Assembly: GCA_030144725.1 (NCBI GenBank)
Contig: JASKMD010000001.1
Span: 356,533 to 420,532, forward strand
Source: Haematococcus lacustris
Lineage: Eukaryota > Chlorophyta > Chlorophyceae > Chlamydomonadales > Haematococcaceae
Length of the DNA: 64,000 nucleotides
Direction of reading: 5' to 3'
The notes under the pieces are model-generated. The model ran no database searches, was not told where the DNA came from, and saw only the letters and a program-made list of their open reading frames with translations. Shown one piece after another: positions 10,973 to 22,639 of this stretch; position 1 is the first letter of the stretch; each line of letters begins with the position of its first letter. Both the position numbers and the translations under genes were made by a program.

Positions 10973-11972
10973 ATGTCCCACCTCACGGAGCTGGCTGCAC
11001 GAGCGTTCGCTTCAGTAGGCTTTAATTTATCCACCGTTGGGGGCGAGGAGCAAGCCCGTTTAGTCGCCCTCTACGTCCAAGCGCTGCAAACGCTGCCAGC
11101 GGCACAGCATGTGCAAGCGCAGCAGTCTCAAGCGCAGCTACAGGCGCAGCTTCAAGCACATGCACGGGCTCAAGCGCAAGCGCAAGCGCTGCGATCTCAT
11201 CTGAGGGGTGTCGTTGGTGCTGGTGGCAGCCCTATCCTTGCAGCTATTGGCAGCCCTCTCCCTGCCATCCCGTCTACACCCCGCACCCCGCTTGCCCCGG
11301 GCAGCTTACAACCCACCACCTCCGAGGCCATCCTAACTCCTTCTGCTGGCAAGGAGAATCATGGCGGGTAGGGTAGAAGGGCCGCCCTAGGGTGCATTGT
11401 GCATTGCAGGACTGCTAAATGTGCATTGCTCATTGTACAATGCAGGCTTACTGAAGAGCATGCCAAGGTCCACAAGTGAGAAACGTGTTCCAGTGCTTCT
11501 CTTGGGCCCACCAGTTGACCTGTTTGCCATGCCATATCCCACTTGCCTGTCTGCCTCATCTCTAGGTTTGTTGAGAAGGACTTGCTGCAGCTTGTGGAGC
11601 TGGTGACCGATGCTGTGTCACAACATGATGAAATAGAGAAGAATAGCCCCTGCTGGAAGCGCATTGGTGCAAGCATGAAGAGGGGTGCTGATGTGGTGTA
11701 CAAGAAGTGGGCATGCCTCAAGCACGCCGCCAATGAGGTGAGCTACAGTAGTAGTTTGCACTCAACATGGGGAGGCATGTGCTTTCATCTTCATCTCGTG
11801 GTGTGCGCCGGTGTTTGCATGTGTGTAATTCCTGCCCTTGGCTTCCGTGCTTTCTCTGTAGGTCAGCCATCCTAAAACTGGCCAGAACATGCCCTTTTTA
11901 AAGGACAAAGCGGCCATGAAGGCGCTGAACATGCAGGTGAAGGACAAGTTCACTGCTCCGCTGATGGCCTAG
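10973..11972 (+). CDS. Myb/SANT-like DNA-binding protein, complete three-exon model
   Basis: Exons 10973-11367, 11566-11737 and 11862-11972 join in phase (2 then 0) to about 225 residues. The first 130 residues are Gln/Ala-rich (QAQLQAQLQAHARAQAQAQ) then Pro/Ser-rich. Residues about 133-190 form a Myb/SANT-like helix set: FVEKDLLQLVELVTDAV, then CWKRIGASMKRGADVVYKKW with the spaced Trp residues of that fold. The end is basic (FLKDKAAMKALNMQVKDKF). PIF/Harbinger DNA transposons carry such a Myb-like partner beside the transposase, and a possible transposase end lies at 12217-12429 on the opposite strand. A host transcription factor is also possible. Confidence 0.55.
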
Positions 11973-12216
11973 CTGTTATTCACCCGCAGCCTATTTTGAT
12001 TTCAGTGTGAATTACGCTTCCAGTGAGAGACGGTGCCCTAGGCATTGAACCCCTTCACACGGACTAGTTGCATGGCTGCAGGGCATGACTGCATGACCTT
12101 GTAAACCGTGAAGCATCTGAAGAGTCACCTTACAAAACAGCCACCACCCCACAAACACAAAGTAGGGGCAAACACAAAGCTCAAGGACAAAGCCGAGGAG
12201 AGTTTGAGCATACGCC

Positions 12217-12429
12217 TTACAACGCAGCCAACATCTGAACCACGGCGTCACGCACAGCATTGCCATGCTCACGCCTCACATGCAATGGGGGTGGGTGAAT
12301 GCTGCCGGGCCCAGGACCACCATTAGCATGCCGCGCAGGCCCAAGACCATCATCACCCTCCTCCCCACCACCCTCTTCCTCCCCACCACCACCACCACCC
12401 TCAAACATTGCATCATAAGCCCTCTTCAA
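12217..12429 (-). pseudogene. Possible C-terminus of a Harbinger-type transposase
   Basis: Reads LKRAYDAMFEGGGGGGEEEG at the start and ends GNAVRDAVVQMLAAL then stop. An acidic Gly/Glu linker before an arginine/aspartate-containing end recalls DDE_Tnp_4 proteins, but no DDE residues are in the fragment. The convergent Myb-like gene at 10973-11972 is the main support. Confidence 0.3.
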
Positions 12430-12572
12430 TGCAAGGTACTCCTCATCCTCCTCATCAGGAGCAGGCTCTGCACGGCAATGGCAACAAATGGGGAGCGTCC
12501 CGACCTGTGTAACGTTAGATGTTACATTGATGTGTTATGTAACATGTTACATCCCGCATGTGTGCACCTTGC

Positions 12573-14464
12573 CGAGCATGTATCGCATGTATCAGCTGCA
12601 ACTATTAGCTTGCGCTGAACTCGTACACCCCGATTCATTAGTCGCAATTGCTCGCGTCGCAATAGTCGCAAGGTCCAGTCTCAGGGTAGAGAAGGGGCTG
12701 CAACTTGTGCCGTGGGGTGGGGGGGAGTGAAGGGGGGAAGGGCCAATTATGTGACCGTCGGACCTGCCGCAAACAAGAGGCGTCCTTGCAATCAGGCTGG
12801 GCACTTGGGGCCACTCATGTGCATGGGCTGGCCACTCACACTTTCGCTCCATGTTATACCTTGCTGACTCCTAGGCTACTGCTCATGGCTGCTGCCAATC
12901 TAGGCTACTGCTCATAGCTGCTGCTATCGGCAGTTGCTCATGGCTGGGGAGGGGAAAGCTGCTGTTGTGCACACCTGAAGTGCTGAACAACAAGACAAGG
13001 GACAGCAAGGGAAGGGTTTACGCAAGAGCGTTGCTTAGACTTGTCTTTCTCATTGCATAGGGGACTGGGTAGACAATGGTGCAACGATGGTGCAAGATAA
13101 CAAGTTTGCTTGTGATGTCCAAGGCTGCAACTTTTCGCCATGGTTACTTCCTAGTACTGCGCCCTCCTGGCCTTACTGTTGATGCTCAACGAGCACACAT
13201 CCTGGTTCCGTAGCCTGAAGGACGCAGTGCACTGGCAGACAGAGACGAGATGCAGATTATCATTGATACCAGCTACACTTTGTGCGTTGGGTGTGTTTTT
13301 CAAATTCACAAAGCAGCTTGCTTGTCGCCAGCAACCTCAGCTTCTAGACATGCTTACCATGTGAACTCCTTCTCGGCAAGCACACTACACCAGGCTAGCA
13401 TACACATTTGCATCAGCATCACGGCTCGCTTCCATACTGTCAAGCATCACACATGCAGACTCACAATGTACATACCAATGGGTGTACAACCCAATGATGT
13501 AGCGAATGTATCTGGCTGTGGCTGATTTAACAGCCTGGGGCCAGTGGCAGGCAACCACATTGAGTGCCAGGGACAAGGATGAGGCATGCCCAGGCAGAAG
13601 GAAGCATGCATGCCTCCAAGCCCTCCGCCATGTAAAGAACATGCATAGGGGCACAGCATGGGGACAGATCAGCCATCAAACATAGCATGGACCAGCTTAG
13701 ATGCCGCTGCCCAGTGAAGTGCAGTCACAATGAGGCAAGCCTGCCTTGTGCACCTTTGTACTCAGTCTGGTGCACTGCAGGCTAGCCGCTGCACAGCACT
13801 GGGTAGGTCCCCATGCAGCTCAAGGCAGTGTGCATGAAGCACAGCATTTTGAGCATGGATCATGTTGCCGCTGGTGGCTGCTTGGCCATGCTTGCTTGAG
13901 CAGTGAGGAATGCGTCTGTCACGGAGGACGTGGCCCATTTCCACTTTCCTGACGCCAGGTTGGAGAGCACAATTGCCTCCTCATGCTTACAGACTGCGAT
14001 CACTGAAGGCTCCAGCTTGCGACGCTCAGCCCAGGTGCAGTTGCACCTACAGCCCCAGCACCACATCCAAACCCCCCCACACACACTTAACTACAAGGAC
14101 AAGCTTCCATGGGCCTAGCAACCTCATGCAGACCCCTTGCCAGGAGACACTCACACGACATTCACTTCTAGGTTGGCGGTCGCTCCCTACACACGCGACA
14201 TTCAAGTACGAGAACAAGTTCCCACGGGCCTAACAACCCCATGCAGCCCCCCTGGGGCCTTGTAATCTGGTTATGCCGCACCCTCCCCACCACCTGGTTT
14301 CAGCCCTTTGGGTGTCATGGTCATGCTGCGCCGTCCCTTAACCCACCCCCTCCCCCTGCTTTCCTCCCCTTGCTGCCTAAGCTCCCCCTGCCTGGCCAGC
14401 TTGTCAAGCACCGGCATGAAAGGCTGCCCACCACACACAAGCATGGGCCAGGTTGGGCCACAGC
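12573..14464. other. Unassigned stretch
   Basis: No gene could be modelled. A minus-strand open stretch at 13385-13654 (contains KSATARYIRYIIGLYTHW) and another at 13860-14084 look protein-like in parts but lack splice support. 14090-14240 holds two copies of an ACAAG(C/T)TYCCAYGGGCCTA motif about 110 bp apart. Confidence 0.4.
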
Positions 14465-14708
14465 TCACCTGTTGCGCACCAGCTGCCAGCCAGGCAAATA
14501 CTCACACTTGCGTGTGCCGCTGCCCAGCTCTGGGTTGGCCGAGTTCCACTCCTTGTTGGGGTTTTGGGAGGGCTGAAGCAGCTGAGCCAAGCCCTGCAGC
14601 TGCAGCCATGAACAGCAGCATGGCAATGGGTGGGCGCCATCCTGACCTCCACCCGATGCTCGCAACCACACTGCCCGTGCTAGCAACACACAGCTGCGCT
14701 GGAGCCAT
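14465..14708 (-). CDS. 5-prime part of an unknown secreted-protein gene
   Basis: Starts 23 bp beyond the stop of the upstream methyltransferase on the same strand, or more likely at the inner ATG near 14623. The N-terminus is hydrophobic (PPIAMLLFMAAAAGLGSAA). In another frame NPNKEWNSANPELGSGT and CEYLPGWQLVRN precede a GTGAGC donor, suggesting a missed intron or a frameshift. A near copy of the 5-prime part lies at 26467 downward. Function not recognised. Confidence 0.35.
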
Positions 14709-14730
14709 CAGGGCCAGTAGTACGCTGCCC

Positions 14731-17700
14731 CTACAGCCCCATGGCGTGCTGCAGCATCACCTTCATGAGGGAGTGCTCCTTTGTTGCCCATATGTTGGTG
14801 TTTGCAATAAAGAAGGAGCGGAAGCTCATGGGGTGCGCATCCTCTGGCATGACGTTGCAGGTGAGCCAAGCATTGCTAACTTTACTGCAATGCATGGGCA
14901 AGCGGACACAAGATATTTGTGGAGCAGCAAGGGAGCGTCGGTGCGTTCAAGCATAACCATGACACATCCACCATGACCCTACCCACACCACTGGCACTAG
15001 CACTGGCCACAGGGGTCTAAACCTACCACTGTGACTTGCCAACTGGCCCTGGCAACCCCTGTCAGGTCACATGAACAATCACACCCCTGACACACTCACC
15101 ATAGCCCTAACCATACCACTGTAGCTGGCCAATTGGCCCTGGCAACCCTACCATTGGGACTGGCCGCAGGGTTCTGTGCCCCGAAACCCACGCTATACAT
15201 AGCGCTACATAGCGTTCACTTTACAATGCCATGCTTAAGCGATCGTTTCCTGCTATAAAACGGTTTGCTTATAATTCTTTGACTCTTTGACCAGAGCCGC
15301 AAAATATGACCTGAGCCAAGTATAGTCGAGCTACGAATCTGAGGCTAGGAACCTGAGCCATGCGCTAGATATCTCAAAACTCGGCAAGCGGAAATGAAAC
15401 TGCCCCCCATACCGGCTTTGCGTTAAGAAGGCACATACAGGCTCCCCTATGAGCTATCCTGTGTGCAGTCTGAATGTTGGCAAGCGCAGCACATGTCTGC
15501 ATGTGAACTTGGCACCTGGTCCAGGCACCTGCATGGCTCGTTATCTGCCCCTGGCAGTGAGCTACAGCTACGCAACAGCATGTCACACCAGCCAACAGCC
15601 AAACTGGATGCCTTGTGTGTTATGGTTCATCGTGCCATTGGTATGATTGCCAGGGTGGCCTGACCGGGGTGGCTATGTCTCTGCCATATGTAGGGGAGGC
15701 GGCTGTCCCGCTGCAGCCCTGTCCCACTGCAAGGGGTGTGGCAGTATGGTATGGGGTTGCCACTCACGTCAGGGCAGGGTCCACAGGGCAGCCCAATCCC
15801 TCTCGTTCTTGGTGTGGCTCGCGTGTGGTGAGTGAGGTGGCTGCTTTATGGTAAACAAATGTGTCCTGCACCACAACAGTCATCAACATGGTAGCAACAG
15901 CCCACCCCTGACAGCTGCAGCAGCACTGACAACCATGCAATCAGTGGGAGCAGGATGTCAGGCAGTAGGCAGGAGCAGGAGCAGCAGCAGCAGCTCTGCT
16001 TAACGCTGTGCAAACATGCTTTGCAAGCATCATGAGCAGCAGAGGTCTTGTCCTAGAGCAGGGACAGCATTGAGCAGAAGCATCCTTGACTCAGCCACAG
16101 CTACTATTTAGTCAGGAGCACAGCTGCCCATACTCCAACACCTCCATCACCTCACCAACTGCAGCACCTCACCTACAACATGCATGCGGGTGTCCCTGAG
16201 GCGCCCCTTACCCCTGCACCCTGATCCTGCTGGTTGCCCTCCCCCTCACCTGCATGTCATACATCAGGCTGTGCAGGGTGACCTCAGGCAGCTCAGGCAG
16301 GCCGACCTTATGGATGGGCCCCCCTCCCTTGGCAACATTGTCATTCATCTGTACACAAGGGCAGGTGGACAAGCAGACAGGCAGACAGAGCAGGCTGCTG
16401 GCATGGTAAGCAGGCCATGTGGGTTAGGGCAATTAAGGTTGTACGTCCAGCAGCCAGGGTGCAGCCAGCAGAGTTGAGGCTTGGTGGCATCATCCCAGCT
16501 ATCTGCTGTGGTGCCTCTCACCTTGCTCAACCTGCAACCGCCTATACCAAGACTCTCACCTGGCCTATTCTGTACCCTTCCAGCACCAGCTTGAGCAGCA
16601 TGGTGGGGTTGGCCTTCAGCAGGTGGGCGTTTGCAGGAGAGTTGATGGCGGCCACCTCAGCCACCCCTGCAGGGACAGGGAACAGGACCTAGAACGGGGT
16701 TTGGAACATACGGGCTGAGCTAGCAGCAGCCGGCAACAAGCAGGGGCAGCGACAGCCCAGGACTGTGGGTGCATAACCAGCGATTATGAACACATGGGAG
16801 AGCATGAGGAACAGTGCAGCATCAGAGGTGTAAACACACTGCATGCCCTGACCCACTGGCCCGAGACAAAGGAGTGTGCAAGCAGTGCGCAAGGGCATGG
16901 CAGCTGTGCAATGCACCCTCTGCCCAGTGACAAGCAGCTCAACGCGCCTTCCGGTTGGAAGTGAAGGTGGCTATAGGCAGAGCAGCGCATGGCCAAGCAT
17001 GGGCCGAGCAGGCAGGCAGGGAGATGTGTTCGCCCCAGCGCCCTTTGCTGGGGTGCAGCCCTACATACTTGCATTGTACTCCAGCACGATGTTTGACACC
17101 TCATGCTTGGCCAACAGCAGGTACGCAGAGTTCAGCACCTCTGACTCATACCCCTCCACGTCCACCTGGGCGGCGGCGGGCGCTGCAGTAGGGGCACAAG
17201 CAGGGCGCAGGCCATCCCAGTGCTGCTGTGGCTGGCGCTGCTGCTGCTGCTGCTGTCGTTGCTGCCCTGCAGGGTGTGGCACAGCCTGCAGGTGCACACC
17301 TTCATGAGCAGTACGGCCTCATCCACCCGGCTGTCCACCCGCTCACTGGGTACCAGTTCCTTCATTGCATCTGCACAGCGCCTAGACAAGGTGGCTGTGT
17401 GGCCGGCTTACGCACACCACAGTAGCAGCAACAGGTAAGAGCATGGACCAAACATGGCCAGGATCACAGTGAGGGCAGTGCTGGTCACGGACGTGTGCAA
17501 GCCATGCACTCATTGCCCTAGTGGCCGGTGCACCTACTATGAGACTCCATCTGGTTGATGCCGTCCACGCTGGCAGTGCCCCAGATACCAGCAGTGGGCA
17601 TCTGCAGCGCATACAAGCGTGCAGGCAACATGCCACTGTGCGCCTATGGTGGTGCAGGTTTGCCCATGCTTGTCACTGACACTAGTGCCGCCACTATGCC

Positions 17701-19031
17701 CAGTGTGTTCATCACAAGGGTGGGCCTTATGCCTGCTGTGCGGCACACTCCAGTGGCGCTGAGCACGGCCGCCTATCAGACTGGCAGCGCACATCAAAGG
17801 TGCATGACTTTGATTACAGCTGGTGTCAACCAGCTTGCTCCTCACGCTTCCGGTCTGGCAGTCCTGGCTTCCCTTCCCTGCCCTGCGCCATTCCGCCCTG
17901 GCCTGCCCCACCTTGCCTGCCTGTATGATGCCTCACCTGCATCTCCACTGCTGTGCCATTCAGGGTGCTGGCCACTGCGCCCCGCACCTCCACCAGGTGA
18001 GCTACCCGGTTCAGCTGCAGGTTCTGCTCAATGAAGGCGCGGAAGCGGCGAACTGGCTCCCAAGCCACCACCCTGAGACAAACAGTGGCAGGGGCTGGGA
18101 TAACCTCATGATCATCAGGTGCAGGCAGCAGGCGGCAGGGGCAGGGGCAGTGACCCCCTCGTACTCATCAGGTGAAGGCAGCAGGCGGCAGGGGCAGGTG
18201 CAGGTGAATGGTCTGCTGGTGGGCAGGTTAAGCCTGACTGCGTGGCCTGACCTGCATCCATGCAGGGCGGCATACACGGCAAAGTAGCCAAAGTTTGCTC
18301 CCACATCCAGCACCAGCGCACGCTGGCCCGTGGCAGGGTCGAAACACCTGCCCTCCAGCACCTGGTGGAATACCTGCAACAGCAATGCATGGCAGGGCGG
18401 ACATGCGGTGGGTGGAGAGGCCAGCAGGACACGGGCTCCTGGAGGTCAACGGAGGGGAGGTGGGAAAGGATGAGGCCCTGCGCGCTGGGAGGCTAGGTGT
18501 GCCCACCTGGGTAATGCCGTTCTCTACCACCTTGTCCCTCACCAGCGCTGCTGACACGTCCAAGTCAACCTCGGGGTCAGTGAACATCATCTGCAGTAGC
18601 CCGAGACCCAGGCTATGACCAGGGTGACAATTCAGGGGTGGTACAGGGCAGTGAGCATGTCAGGTGCAGCCCAGGAGTTCCCATGCCAGGCGTCACAAGC
18701 CAGGGACGTACCTGCATGGCTGGCTCTGTCTCTGTCATGCGTGTCAGCAGCTTGACCTGTTGCTTCACCAGATATGCCACAGGCCCCCCCTCAGCCCTGC
18801 AACCCCAGAGCAAGTCAGCTGGGTGGTCACTTGCAAACAGCCACACTCGAGCTTGGTGAGTGAACATGTGAGGGAGGCTACCAACATCGCAGTTGACCCA
18901 GCTACACATTGACAGCAATGACGCTGGTGACTTGGCAGCAGGAAGAAGCATGTGAGGGTATAGTGGCTGTCACCTAGCCCTGTGTTGCACTGACAGATCA
19001 GGGCTGCCGCTGCTGCCAGCAGTGAGTTCAT
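14731..19031 (-). CDS. Secreted FkbM-family methyltransferase, complete 13-exon model
   Basis: SAM-dependent O-methyltransferase of the FkbM type; in algae these large families are thought to methylate glycans. Exons (minus): 19031-18974, 18923-18712, 18590-18507, 18373-18252, 18072-17937, 17601-17534, 17381-17300, 17165-17069, 16666-16576, 16531-16522, 16348-16250, 15865-15768, 14875-14731. Phases agree at every junction and give 433 residues. The first exon is a signal peptide (MNSLLAAAAALICQC). Motif I for SAM reads VLDVGANFGYFAVYAALHG, followed by VVAWEPVRRFRAFIEQNL (the acidic residue binding the ribose) and VDVEGYESEVLNSAYLL...NIVLEYN, the hallmark FkbM segment. The ends of the model (16531-16522 and the step from 15768 to 14875) are the least certain; an exon there may be missed. 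Confidence 0.75.
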
Positions 19032-20230
19032 AGTAGCAGCCGGCAGTGTTGCCAACATCGGAGACAGGCAGGGCATGGCATCATGGAAGGAGCTTGCCTC
19101 ACCATTCACTGCGGTCAAGCAGTGGCCCACTGAACTCTCCACAATCGGAGCAGTCAGTGCCCAGATCACACAGTATGTTCAGGGAGGTGGTGGAGGTGGC
19201 ACCGCGTCCCTCATCACATACACCATCCTTGGCCTAGCAGTGGGAATTTGGGGTGCGCAGAAGGAAGTTGAGAGAGGGTTGCGGTAACATAGTAAACTGG
19301 AGTAGGGGCTTTGCAACAACTGCCTTGTCCAAGCACCTTGTAGCATGTGTCTGTACACAGTTTCTGCTTGGCGCTCGCTGGCAAGGTTGTCACCACCAGC
19401 TGGGCTGCCAGCAAAGGGGTAGCTGTTGTGGAAGAGGGGGATGAAACGGGCGAGTTACTCTGTGATGGCTGGCGGATAACAACAGCTGTACTTCTTCTGC
19501 TGCCTTGTGAGCGAGTGCCTGCGCGTGGTAGCACACTGCAAGACGTCGCAGCACATTAATCCTCGAAAGTCTGTGAAATGACAGCTGGCTGCTGGCTTAC
19601 CAAATATCCATCCAATTCCTAGGCATACGGTACACAGCGCAAGGCAGCAGCACACAGCTCGCAATGTCACGATGCCAGAGGATCGAGGTGCAGGCGCGCG
19701 AGGTTTCAAGATGCGCATACGGTCCAGCGATCAGGATTTAGAGCTACAACCTAGATTTTGGTGCGAAGCGACTGCGTTCTTTGAGCGAGCACTGATTGCG
19801 GGGACGGCGGTCTGGTACAAATGAATATAGAGAGGTACTTTGCTCACGGTGAGATTGCGGCCTTCGGTGCAAAGCGCATGGCGTCTATTTTAGCAATGAA
19901 CAGCGCAATGGGATTGTGGAGCACAATGGGGCCTTTTTTCTAGCGCGACAGATGGGGTTGTGGATGATGAGCAGGCTCAGTAAGTCAGTGTGCTTGCATC
20001 AGTGCAGGTCAGCCCAGGGTTTGTTGATCAGCAGAGGGGTCTAGCTCAGGCGACCCCAACTAACAAAAAAATGACAGGAAATGATAGGAAACCGACCCCT
20101 GGTAATTAAAACGGCGCCGCGTCTCAGCCACGTGGTTTCTATTTATGTTTCGCTCATCCCTGGAAAGAAGACTCTGTCATCTATGCGGTGCAGCTTGTAA
20201 TATTGAATACTGTGCACTGTGCTTAGAGCG
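19032..20230. other. No feature seen
   Basis: Upstream region of the FkbM gene. Open stretches on both strands lack motifs and splice logic. The phrase ACCGACCCCTGGTA at about 20091 recurs at 61097, probably a short shared repeat end. Confidence 0.5.
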
Positions 20231-20240
20231 TGACCCGGAA

Positions 20241-20629
20241 TGTTAAACCATCTTTAACCATCTTTAACCAAGGGAAAAAGTTTAACCAATCTTTAACACA
20301 ACCGCCAGGTCGCACTCCGTAGCCGTGATGGAAGGCAAAGCAAGCGCGATGGCTATTGGCCACACTCCGACCCCTACTGCGGCTCTTGTCGGTGCATGTC
20401 TCAACATGCGCATCGGAAGGCACATCAGCCCGAGCAGCCCGCTAGCCTCGCGCTGGTAAGCTGCACCGCTCTGCGCAAGAGTCGCTGTAAAACTCTTAAA
20501 GGCCAGTAAGATCGGGGGTGACCAACTGGTCGGCATACTATCGCCAAACCCCAATTGCACTCCGGGTCGTCAGGGTGTTAGGCTGGACTGGTTAAAGATG
20601 GTTAAAGATTTGTTAAAGCACGTTAAAGG
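20241..20629. repeat. Inverted-repeat hairpin (MITE-like)
   Basis: Left arm 20241-20298 has repeated ATCTTTAACC units. Right arm 20589-20629 has the reverse complement (GGTTAAAGATGGTTAAAGAT). The interior of about 290 bp has no coding signal. Target-site duplication not resolved. Confidence 0.65.
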
Positions 20630-20944
20630 CCCAAAACATCAGGAAGTTAGTTTTAACCAGTCGCGCTCTAACTGTGCTGAGTGCTATGGCGGCTCAAATC
20701 TTGACATTCAAATCCATGCCAGTTTTGCTCATGCGGGCCTCGCTGCGACCGACCGCCGCGACCGACGTGGCCCAGTAGCCTCTGCAAACAGTCAGGGACA
20801 GTCGTCGCAGTCAAAACGATTCACATGGCACGCTAAACCGATGTAACGACGCCCCTCCACCCATGCTCGGAAGTATACAACGCTGCTGCATTGCTTGACC
20901 GCTTCGTGTGTAGTACCTAGTACCTGGCCACTCAATAAGGCCAC

Positions 20945-21469
20945 TCAAGGTGTGTCGGCCATTGCTACGTTACCTTGCTCGACATGTTGGGTCCGATCCC
21001 TCCCGCCCGCCCTCCGCTTGCGTGTCGAGCTTGTGTCCAGCTCCGCCCTGACCCCCTGCTGCTCAGCTGGAGGGGTGGGCAGCCCGGGGGCAGCACCAGC
21101 ACCAGCTGCCTGCTGCTGCCAGGGGGGTGCAGCAGGAGGGGGGGGCAGGTCAGGGGCGGCACCAGCTCCAGCTGCCTGCTGGTGCCAGGGGGGTGCAGCA
21201 GGAGGGGGGGGCAGGTCAGGGGCGGCACCAGAACCGGCACCTGTTGCTACCCCCAGCTCATCGCCATGCAGGGCGGCTACTGTGTTGCAGATATGGGCCA
21301 TGACAAGACCCTTCAGCTTGGGCTTCAGCCACCCCTTCATAAGCTCATGCTGGTGGAAGCGAAGGTAAGCATCAATGGCCAAGAGCGGCAGCACAACAAC
21401 AGGCATGTCAGCGCTGGCACCAGTAGTAATGGGAACTTCCCTGGCCAGATGCTGCGTGATCTCCTGCAA
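20945..21469 (-). pseudogene. Transposon protein fragment with Pro/Ala tandem repeats
   Basis: About 174 residues. The start (MQEITQHLAREVPITTGAS, then DMPVVVLPLLAIDAYLRFHQ) leads to GWLKPKLKGLVMAHICNT, then two-and-a-half tandem units of about 57 bp coding DLPPPPAAPPWQQQAAGAGA, then a basic Thr/Arg/Lys end. The layout (core, Pro/Ala linker, basic tail) resembles the larger proteins at 51889-53107 and 61493-62876. The 5-prime part lies in a 384-bp block repeated at 26924-27307. No catalytic triad is present. Confidence 0.4.
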
Positions 21470-21751
21470 TCAGCTTGTGTGGCGGGAAGTACTGAGCACT
21501 ACGTGTAATCCATCGCTCTCATGCCATGATCATCACAAGGACCGTCTCATCACATGTCAACGGCATCTTGGCGTAGTGCACACTTGATTTGGCACAGTGC
21601 AGCATCACAGTCATCCGTGGTGGGGAGTCACAATAGTCACTAGGCAGCGCATTGCACACATACGCACAATACTACAGCATCACCACATCACTTGGCGCGA
21701 GAATCTCGCTTTAATGATAAACAAGCGTGTATCTACTGGGCCGTGCTGGCG
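21368..21751. repeat. 384-bp duplicated block (partner 26924-27307)
   Basis: Nearly identical over 384 bp, including the phrases GCATCAATGGCCAAGAGCGG and TAATGATAAACAAGCGTGTA, with abrupt ends at both sides. This suggests the 5-prime end of one mobile element copied to two places. Confidence 0.85.
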
Positions 21752-22079
21752 GTGTACTTGAGATGGCGGAAGCATGTGATTAGACGTGACATGGCTTGCA
21801 CATCGCGACCATGGCCACTTTGAAGTGCAGCCCGACTATGAACCCAATGAGACCGAGGGCTCAGCGTCACTGCAGGGGGTGGCGCCATCGCGAGATGCCG
21901 GCGCAGAGCATCGCGCCAGATGCGGAGCCGGTCATACAAATGTGGGCCTTGACAAGGGCGGAGACCAACGCAGACACAGCAGCCTTAGCTGCCGTAGACC
22001 CATTTCAGCTAGCCACAAGCTAACCCAAGCCGCCGACAGCTCTGCCCAGACCCCAGGTCAGTGGTGCAGCGCGGGGCCA

Positions 22080-22560
22080 AGCACGCAGCGCGCAGCCAGC
22101 AATGGCTTTGGGGCAGAGTTTTGAGCAGGGCAACGAGGCTTCGTACTAGGTTCCAGCTTGGAGTTGGCCGACACCAGATGTTGACCATGACCATAACCTT
22201 GCTGCGTTGTTGTTTGGCTTGCAGGCAAGCAGCGTATCGGTCAGACAGCACGCCATGAGATTGAGTACAGGCGCGCTTGCCCTCAACGATGGCAACGTTT
22301 GCAGCGCCAGCATCAAGAGTTCTCCCCGGGATCGTGCTGGGGCACATCAACGGCCAGCAGGAGCCCTGCTCGCCGTCGGTCAGCGCTCGGCGACACCACC
22401 ACAAGGCCCTGGCAGGTACGCCCAGCAGCTTCGCGGCCACGGCCCGCGACAGTGCCCCATAGCGGGGAACAAGCCAGGCTGTCATGTAACTGCGGCAGAG
22501 GTTGCTCTTGCTCCCTGCTCCCGACTGCCTGAGCTGTTGAGCCTGGCTGCTGTTGTGCCA
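22080..22560 (-). CDS. Unknown protein exon, minus strand
   Basis: Reads SYMTAWLVPRYGALSRAVAA, LLGVPARALWWCRRALTDG and LDAGAANVAIVEGKRACTQS; this has the residue mix of real protein. Not recognised. It lies on the strand opposite the gene at 22640-23722 and may be an element gene. Confidence 0.3.
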
Positions 22561-22639
22561 TCTGTTGCTGCATGGGAAGTTCCGTGTTGGTCGATGCCCA
22601 CGGCTGTTGGTAACCTTCCTGTTTGTGTACTGCCTGGCG

